Shown here: positions 57,894 through 64,000 of the stretch, piece after piece
Numbering within the stretch: the stretch's first letter is position 1
How the letters are laid out: each line of letters begins with the position of its first letter
DNA from: Strigamia acuminata
Lineage: Eukaryota > Arthropoda > Chilopoda > Geophilomorpha > Linotaeniidae
NCBI GenBank assembly: GCA_949358305.1
Contig: OX442317.1
Coordinates: forward strand, 11,474,186-11,538,185
Reading direction: 5' to 3'
Length of the DNA stretch: 64,000 nucleotides
Position numbers and translations under genes: made by a program
Notes under the pieces: generated by a model
What the model saw: only the letters and a program-made list of their open reading frames with translations
Database searches by the model: none
Told to the model about the DNA's origin: nothing

Positions 57894-60800
57894 TCAAAAA
57901 AATAATATTGACAATCTCAATTTAGCACTAGCAAAGTCTATCTTAGTAACCCTTTTATATGCGTTCAACGTAAACATCGGTACAATAGAACGGTTTGTAG
58001 ATGTTATTGATACGTCTGCTTCAAATTTTATTTCAACAACTATTTTTTCTGACGGTTCTATTATAAATTGTTGGACTTCAGATAAATATTGTAGTATTGG
58101 CACAAACCGTATTGTTTTATTAAACGTTTTAGTTCCAACACTATAAATAATCTTTAAATTACAAGAACCTATAGTTATCTGGCAGTAACAGTTAAATGTA
58201 ATCATGACATTTGTTTTATTATTACTATCAAGCTCTTTTTGAAGTAATGTTTGACGTCTATTTTGACCCATAACAAAAGTATAAACTGTGTCGTATATCT
58301 CTTGAATCAGTACCGGAGCTTTTATGATTTTGTCTGCGTTTATCCATTCGGGTTTGCGTTTGTTTTCCGAATACACTAATACTAACTCATCATCCTTATT
58401 TAGAGGAGGCACAGCATTGTTAACAAAAGTATCGTATATTGATTTCCACTTCAGCGATGTATCATAGACTAGAACAGATGATTCACTAGGTCTAGTAGGG
58501 AATTCATACGTGCTATCAGATTGTAACTGTCTCGTGCTGTGATTAAATGTGACAAGTGCTCTTGTAGCTCGACTGTTAGTTGATGTCAAACCTGATAAAA
58601 TTGCAATACTTTCGATAGTGCTTTTGTCTAGCAGACACAATTCTTTCTGATCGTTAAATCCTAGGATATGCGTAATGTGTTTATTTGAAGGAGGTTGAAT
58701 TTGAAAAAAGTTTAGAGACTTTTCTTTCCATCCAATTAATCCCATACTTTCTGTGCTTGGGATTTCTACTCCTTTCACTTTATTATCTGCATGAGTTATT
58801 ATTAGAATACTTTTTTTGTCGATAGGTTTTGCCGTAAAAGTTTTTAAAAACTCTGTATAAGGTGTAAAATACTGCACAAATGAGGATACGAAAAGTTCAT
58901 TTAAACTTATGAAGGTTATTTTCATCTGATGATCTAGAGTCAAAACAGACTCTTTTTTTGGAGAATGTAGTTCATTTAATTCTAACATATTAGTAGCTCT
59001 ATTATAAATAATAATAGACGAATCGCTTGAAATTTTGTCTGATGTTGCGACAGGGATCTTAGACAATTTATCACTTTCAACAGAAAGTAAAAACGCTGGC
59101 AAAGCTGTGGAAATGCTAGCAGGAGAATCTGCTTGAATGTCGTCTGATGTGATCCAACTCAGTAAGTTTTGTTTCAAACCTAAAAAATATTGTTTCTCAA
59201 TGGTCGGGATTGGAGGAATTTTGTACATCGCATGCTTTATAAAGATTTTCTTTTTTTCATCGTACAACACGATTGGTAAAGCTGTATCCGCCACGGTGAT
59301 CAACTTGAACCTTGAAGAAACGTTCTTTTCAATTTCAGTTTCCACATTTATCCAGCTAAGTTCGTTATTAGAATTGACACTTATACAATCATTTTTTTGA
59401 CGTTGCGAAAAAAAATCGTTAGCTAAGTTCCAACCAGCTTCTATATTTTTGGTTTTTGTGTTATAAAATATCAGCACATTGTTTTGTGGTAAATTTCCCA
59501 AAAATTTTGTCCACAAGTTTTCCTCATACTTCACAAGATTTAATTGGTTTGTATCGGTAATACCTATCAACGATTTTGTTGTCGTAGCTTCCTTTGCAAT
59601 AATAGGCACAATTTTTTCATTTTTAATCATAGCGAAAATTATATCAGTCTGTTTAGTATCGTCTGGAAGTTTTATTATAAGCTCAGATATGGTCTTAGAC
59701 AAAACTGGCGACCGTAACCCTAAAGACCCGTCCGTCAATACGGTCAACACGTCTCCTGGCTTACCATCGGATAGGGATATTTGCATCGATGCTTTCATTA
59801 GATTTTTAGAACTTTTATCCATCAATGCGAAATATCCAGAATTGTATTCGGCATCTTTATTATATTGACTGACTGTTTGCCAGTTGAAATCATCTTTGAG
59901 TTTACATAAATATTGAGATGTGTCCTTATCAACAGGGTTTTTTATCAATTCAAATTTCTTATCCTGACAGTTGTATAATACTAGTTTACTTTCTCCGGAG
60001 GCATCTGATCTCAAATTTTCAAGTAAGAAATCTACCGCTTTATTGACTTCAGAAAGTGGATACCAACTAAGTTGTTTATTTTCGTCATAACTCAAGAAAT
60101 TTCTATCAATTATATCTGGGATATCAGGTAAAAAACTGTGCAGTGTTTCATCATCTACCGATTTGTAAAGAACTATTTCATCTTCATCGGTCGCACCAAG
60201 TGTGTAACTCGGGATAGTGTCAATTTTCTTTAAGTATTCTATTTTCAACTTATTTAGCGTAATATCAAACTGTACCAAATGAGGAATGGGTTTAACAACT
60301 TCGTCGGGGTCTGCTACTGATACATTACCAATCGGCGGAAGTAAGTATAAATCATTATTGTGTAAGGTAATTACATTACCTTCATTGTTGTTAGTATTTT
60401 TGTTTAATTTAATAGACGACACTATCCCGTTATTTAAATCGAGAGTTAGAAACGCAGCATCGGACAAATTTAAGTTCACTAAAGGATTAATATTTAAGAG
60501 TCTCAAATTATTGGCTATCATCGTATCGCAAGACATTGTACCATCTCTACATGTAACCGATTCACTAAACGTCAGATTTTTACCGTTGTCACCTAAGATA
60601 CATACAGAATTAGGAATTAACGTTTCAGGAAAACGTGTTGCGTCTATAATAAACTTATCATCAGCAAAAGTAATTCGTTTTACATCTAACGTGTCACCAC
60701 CAATGATTTTGACTTCCTTCGAGGAAGTTAGTTTCGAATTTACAAAAAAAGCCACTTCATTATGACGCTTTTTCTTGGAAACAATCTCGTGCCAATAATA

Positions 60801-60971
60801 TTGTCGTCTGCTTTCCCAAAACCCGTATAATGCTAAAGAGATTAAGATCAACAAAACCGGGAATACATGTGATGAGTTGGGAGTTTTAATGGATGCTAAT
60901 TGTGGTACAATCCTAGACTTAGGTTGTGATTTAACAACTTTAGTCTTTGGTGTTATTATTCGTCTATTCAT
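57894..60971 (-). CDS. Large type II membrane protein with tail-fibre-like repeats, 1025 aa
   Basis: ATG 60971. A basic 34-residue cytosolic N-terminus is followed by a span at about 36-51 (VFPVLLILISLALYG) and a 970-residue ectodomain. The ectodomain has at least eight copies of a hydrophobic-Tyr/Phe-Asp/Asn beta motif, at about 266, 329, 499, 566, 652, 805, 832 and 863. It also has five x-W endings (LSW 301, LSW 538, LSW 604, LKW 840, PEW 874) and a GKPGDVLTVLTDGSL unit near 404. This G-x-x-GDVLT-x-x-DG pattern recalls phage and virus fibre shafts. The C-terminal 120 residues look like a separate beta domain. No introns. It is paralogous in plan to the 995-aa gene. A virion or adhesin role is inferred. 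Confidence 0.65.
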   Translation of the reverse strand: MNRRIITPKTKVVKSQPKSRIVPQLASIKTPNSSHVFPVLLILISLALYGFWESRRQYYWHEIVSKKKRHNEVAFFVNSKLTSSKEVKIIGGDTLDVKRITFADDKFIIDATRFPETLIPNSVCILGDNGKNLTFSESVTCRDGTMSCDTMIANNLRLLNINPLVNLNLSDAAFLTLDLNNGIVSSIKLNKNTNNNEGNVITLHNNDLYLLPPIGNVSVADPDEVVKPIPHLVQFDITLNKLKIEYLKKIDTIPSYTLGATDEDEIVLYKSVDDETLHSFLPDIPDIIDRNFLSYDENKQLSWYPLSEVNKAVDFLLENLRSDASGESKLVLYNCQDKKFELIKNPVDKDTSQYLCKLKDDFNWQTVSQYNKDAEYNSGYFALMDKSSKNLMKASMQISLSDGKPGDVLTVLTDGSLGLRSPVLSKTISELIIKLPDDTKQTDIIFAMIKNEKIVPIIAKEATTTKSLIGITDTNQLNLVKYEENLWTKFLGNLPQNNVLIFYNTKTKNIEAGWNLANDFFSQRQKNDCISVNSNNELSWINVETEIEKNVSSRFKLITVADTALPIVLYDEKKKIFIKHAMYKIPPIPTIEKQYFLGLKQNLLSWITSDDIQADSPASISTALPAFLLSVESDKLSKIPVATSDKISSDSSIIIYNRATNMLELNELHSPKKESVLTLDHQMKITFISLNELFVSSFVQYFTPYTEFLKTFTAKPIDKKSILIITHADNKVKGVEIPSTESMGLIGWKEKSLNFFQIQPPSNKHITHILGFNDQKELCLLDKSTIESIAILSGLTSTNSRATRALVTFNHSTRQLQSDSTYEFPTRPSESSVLVYDTSLKWKSIYDTFVNNAVPPLNKDDELVLVYSENKRKPEWINADKIIKAPVLIQEIYDTVYTFVMGQNRRQTLLQKELDSNNKTNVMITFNCYCQITIGSCNLKIIYSVGTKTFNKTIRFVPILQYLSEVQQFIIEPSEKIVVEIKFEADVSITSTNRSIVPMFTLNAYKRVTKIDFASAKLRLSILFF

Positions 60972-61074
60972 ATTTTTAAGTTACCTGGACATAATATAGT
61001 TGTGACGTAAATTTATTTACTTTATATTTAAAATCAACTTCTTTTTTATAAAATAAGAAGTGAATTATGAATTA

Positions 61075-61149
61075 CAGTACACTTTAATTAAATAGTACAC
61101 TTTAATTACATAGTACACTTTAATTACATAGTACACTTTAATTACAATA
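61075..61149. repeat. Four 19-bp tandem repeats upstream of the 1025-aa gene
   Basis: Unit TAGTACACTTTAATTACAT, four copies with few changes, about 100-180 bp upstream of the minus-strand start. It could be a regulatory repeat. Confidence 0.7.
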
Positions 61150-61299
61150 CAAATGTATTAGAATATCGTCAAATCGTGGAATATCCAAAAAATGTCATTT
61201 CTTTTTGTTTATGAAAAATAAGGTCGGGTTGTTATTCTAGATTGTGTTTCACACAACTTGGTACCTTGGTTGTTAATATGAAATTATCAACTTAGAGAC

Positions 61300-62960
61300 T
61301 GTTGGGAAGTTTAATGTGGAAAATCACCACTTGATGTCATTAATAGTGTAGCTTGTGCAGTTTTTTTTGCTTGTGTATCCTGTGGTGACAATCATACCAT
61401 ATATGGAGTGCTCACTTCCTGTGTTCCCCACTCATCTGCTCAATGTACAACTGTGAGGACGCATTGATTTTGTATTAAACTACATTGATTTATCTTTGGA
61501 TTCATAACAAATGGTAGCAGAGAGGAAGGTTGAACAATCATCAGCCACATTGAATTGAAGAAAAACGGTATTGAGACCGAAAAACAAGAAGTTTTGAGCA
61601 GATTTGAGGCGAGGTTGAAAAGCAACCACGAGGCGAAAACCGCGAGTAACGACGCGCCATCTTGAAGAGCACGATACGAGACGACGAGAAGCAACTTCAA
61701 CAAAGACTGTGAGCAACAATTCAATTCGAGGTGAATTAAACAATATTGAGATTGTACCGGTAATTGGAGTTTGGCTAACATTGAGCCACTAAATGATGCG
61801 AATTATTTCCTATGGGAATCGAGAGTGGAGGGAATTCTTAGAGCCAAGAAATTGTGGAAAGAAGTAATAATTGGAGCCGAACCGCAGCGAGGAGTTCAAG
61901 GAGAACCGGATTTTGCCACAAAAGTGAGAAGGTTGACGCAACACAGTACCAGGAACTGCTGGGCAAGATGATGTACCTTGCCACACACACGAGACCAGAC
62001 CTGAGTTTCCCGATGAGCCTGTTATCTCAGTATAACAAGGACCCACGCAAAATCCATTTTATCGCATTGAAACGAGTATTGAGATACTTGAAAGGGACGA
62101 TCGATTACAAGCTCAGTTACGGAGGAGAAGAGAGCCACATCCACGGCTACTCGGACGCGAGTTGGGACCGGACATCGAACGCACGATCATTCTCCGGATT
62201 CATCACACTTGACGGAAGTTGGATTATTAACTGGAAGTGCCAGAAACAGGCGATTGTCGCAATGTCGAGTACAGAGAGTGAGCTCTTGGCGCTGACCGAA
62301 GGAGTACGAGAATTAATTTGGTTGAAACAACTCGCGATTGGACTAAATGGAGAAGTCGACGACAGAGAGACCACGACGATGCACTGTGATAGTTTGAATG
62401 CAGTAAAACTGTTGCGAGGCGGTGCACAGAAGACGAGGACCAAGCACTTAAATCGCAAAGTGCATTTCATCAAACAAGAGATCGAGGATGGAAACGTTAT
62501 CGTGGAACATGTCCCAAGCGAGGACATGTTGGCGGACTTTCTAACGAAGCCTTTAGCCGGACCTGCACTAAACGGAATATTAGAAGCACTAGGACTAAAG
62601 ACTGTGGGGGAATAATAACATTATTGTGTGCAGTGCTTAATTTTAATTTGTTTGAATTGTTAGTTATCAATCACAGTGAGAATAGAAGTGTATTATGTGT
62701 TTATTGAGAAGTGTTTTTGTAACGAAATCGAATTGTTGATTTTGGGGGAATTTGTTGGGAAGTTTAATGTGGAAAATCACCACTTGATGTCATTAATAGT
62801 GTAGCTTGTGCAGTTTTTTGCTTGTGTATCCTGTGGTGACAATCATACCATATATGGAGTGCTCACTTCCTGTGTTCCCCACTCATCTGCTCAATGTACA
62901 ACTGTGAGGACGCATTGATTTTGTATTAAACTACATTGATTTATCTTTGGATTCATAACA
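61300..62960 (+). mobile_element. Deleted copia-type LTR retrotransposon with two LTRs and 5-bp TSD
   Basis: The LTRs are 61300-61509 and 62753-62960 (TGTTGGG...ATAACA), differing mainly by two T residues in a T-run. The target-site duplication GAGAC is at 61295-61299 and 62961-62965. A TGGTAGCAGAG primer-binding-like site follows the left LTR and a GGGGGAA polypurine stretch precedes the right LTR. The interior jumps from the first codons of gag (frame from TTG 61771) to the end of RNase H. It is non-autonomous and appears recently inserted because the LTRs are nearly identical. Confidence 0.95.
61854..62615 (+). pseudogene. Copia pol remnant (RNase H end) fused to a gag start
   Basis: A short gag-like start in another frame (WESRVEGILRAKKLWKEV, 61801-61870) precedes a deletion junction near 61930. 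The frame then carries copia RT/RNase H: YQELLGKMMYLATHTRPDLS, the YSDASWD acidic turn, the STESELLALTEG motif and VPSEDMLADFLTKPL. Protease, integrase and most of RT are absent. Confidence 0.9.
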
Positions 62961-62964
62961 GAGA

Positions 62965-63654
62965 CTAATGCAACTGTTCGTAATATGCATGGAATTCTCT
63001 CAATAGTTTATGCAACTTCTTTATAGAAGTAGGAATCATACTTACCGAGGTAGCAGGAGATGTATATGACATGTTTTTTGGATAAAACACTAAACACATA
63101 TTTTCATTTATTCCAATGTTCACCATTTCATACAAAAAGTTTTTCCATGTGATCTCTTCACTTTCTTCAAACAATGGATTATATGCAATTAGAAAACTTA
63201 ATGGTTTTAAAAATTCCTGAGATACGGTTTTATCGATCATTATACAGTTAAGCTTTGTAAATATAAATTCTATCTCTTTATCAATACATTCCATTAGCCA
63301 ATCTTCTATGTCATGGTATATATTTTCGATTAATTTATCGTTATTAATGATATGACGGTTGTTTTCAACTAGCGAAATTATATTTTCAAAATTATGAACC
63401 GTGCTGTGTGTGAAATATGTCTCAAAACTAATATTGTCATGTGAACCTTTTAATCTTAGAAATCTATAAGCGGCTGCCGTTTTAACCAACTTATAGTAAT
63501 CATCCATTGCAAAATTATTAATCACTCCTGGGATTACACGATTTCGCATGTTGTGTATAAAAACATTTTCATGACCTACAACACTCTGTAAACTTTCTGT
63601 AACCGTTAACAACAGATCAATAAATTTTGCTTTAAAGTCATTGAAGGTTAACAT
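62965..63654 (-). CDS. Hypothetical 229-aa protein
   Basis: Not recognised. ATG 63654 to a stop at 62965. Mostly helical, Ile/Leu/Phe/Asn/Lys-rich, with no span or Cys motif. A TATATAAAAAA box at 63697-63687 is 33-43 bp upstream of the ATG, which fits a promoter. The stop codon's last base lies in the copia target-site duplication, so the element landed just beyond the coding region and did not break it. It reads in the same direction as the 1025-aa gene and may belong to the same viral-type cluster. Confidence 0.5.
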   Translation of the reverse strand: MLTFNDFKAKFIDLLLTVTESLQSVVGHENVFIHNMRNRVIPGVINNFAMDDYYKLVKTAAAYRFLRLKGSHDNISFETYFTHSTVHNFENIISLVENNRHIINNDKLIENIYHDIEDWLMECIDKEIEFIFTKLNCIMIDKTVSQEFLKPLSFLIAYNPLFEESEEITWKNFLYEMVNIGINENMCLVFYPKNMSYTSPATSVSMIPTSIKKLHKLLREFHAYYEQLH

Positions 63655-63686
63655 GATGTGTGGAATAGTTTTCTTCTGCTAATAGC

Positions 63687-63697
63687 TTTTTTATATA
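63687..63697 (-). promoter_or_regulatory. TATA box of the 229-aa gene
   Basis: TATATAAAAAA on the minus strand, placed 33 bp before the start codon. Confidence 0.5.
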
Positions 63698-63699
63698 CA

Positions 63700-64000
63700 G
63701 GGTATTTTATTTTAAGAGTTTGTAGATGTAAAATCTGAAGGATTTGATTTATTTGATTAAGCATTTTAATTTGTGTTTTTGAGAGATTCAATTTATATTA
63801 TTCAAATAATTGCACCGTTTATTTCAATTGCTTTTACGAGTCACTAATATTGTTTTTAACTTCAGGGTATTCACTTGAGTACCCTTCGAATGTAAATTAG
63901 GTACCACCAAGGTTCTCCTATTCTCCAATTCTCATAATTCACGTGTGGGGTGAATTCTTGGGATTTTAACCCGTTTTAACACTTTTTTTTGGCGTTTATT
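63700..64000. other. No gene seen at the right edge
   Basis: AT-rich sequence to the window end, nothing recognised. Confidence 0.4.

Noticed and set aside
50493-60971. Naming the large membrane proteins as specific white spot syndrome virus genes
   Set aside because: Only size and topology agree; no motif seen by eye justifies a one-to-one name.

Overview
The window looks like chromosomal DNA of an arthropod-type eukaryote. It has GT-AG introns, LTR and LINE retrotransposon remains, simple and minisatellite arrays, and animal gene families (Dicer, FEM-1, PPP1R15). No host species can be read from the sequence. A crustacean is a reasonable guess only because a cluster of intronless genes resembles large circular DNA viruses of arthropods (nudivirus, nimavirus and baculovirus-type).

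Layout. 1-12.35 kb is relatively GC-rich and repetitive. A small spliced C2H2 gene is at 2.4-3.0 kb. The rest is nested repeat modules, nine of which carry a (TTTA)n tract followed by the palindromic motif GACCGGCCCGAAGGCC; a 1.4-kb and a 1.47-kb segment are each present twice. 12.35-16.44 kb is a truncated minus-strand gypsy-like retrotransposon with gag, protease, RT and one LTR. 17.0-18.0 kb holds a four-exon zinc-finger gene. 18.29-24.09 kb is a roughly 116-copy 50-bp minisatellite, followed by a related 49-bp array to 24.78 kb.

24.8-64 kb is AT-rich and looks like an accessory island. A roughly 213-bp repeat occurs in opposite orientation at 24.78 and 55.28 kb. Inside are: a six-exon Dicer-derived gene lacking the helicase and dsRBD, with most RNase III catalytic acids replaced; a tandemly duplicated and decaying orphan family; a 173-aa orphan; an intronless FEM-1 homologue; a three-exon PPP1R15/GADD34-like gene; a six-exon RING gene; and several very small single-span membrane proteins. 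The right part carries intronless genes of viral character: two about 1000-residue type II membrane proteins (995 and 1025 aa) that share a repeated beta-motif, and a Cys-rich N-anchored protein of the PIF-1-like type between them. A 229-aa orphan follows, with a young deleted copia element inserted 3' of it.

Interpretation (inference). The island may descend from an endogenised large DNA virus, or a virus-like element, next to or carrying host-derived genes. A pseudo-Dicer (RNAi), a PPP1R15-like protein (eIF2alpha dephosphorylation), a FEM-1-like adaptor and a RING protein (ubiquitin) would together be a set of genes acting on antiviral and stress pathways. The alternative is a mixture of ordinary host genes and old viral fragments brought together by chance. 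Expression data, the flanking sequence and homology searches would decide.
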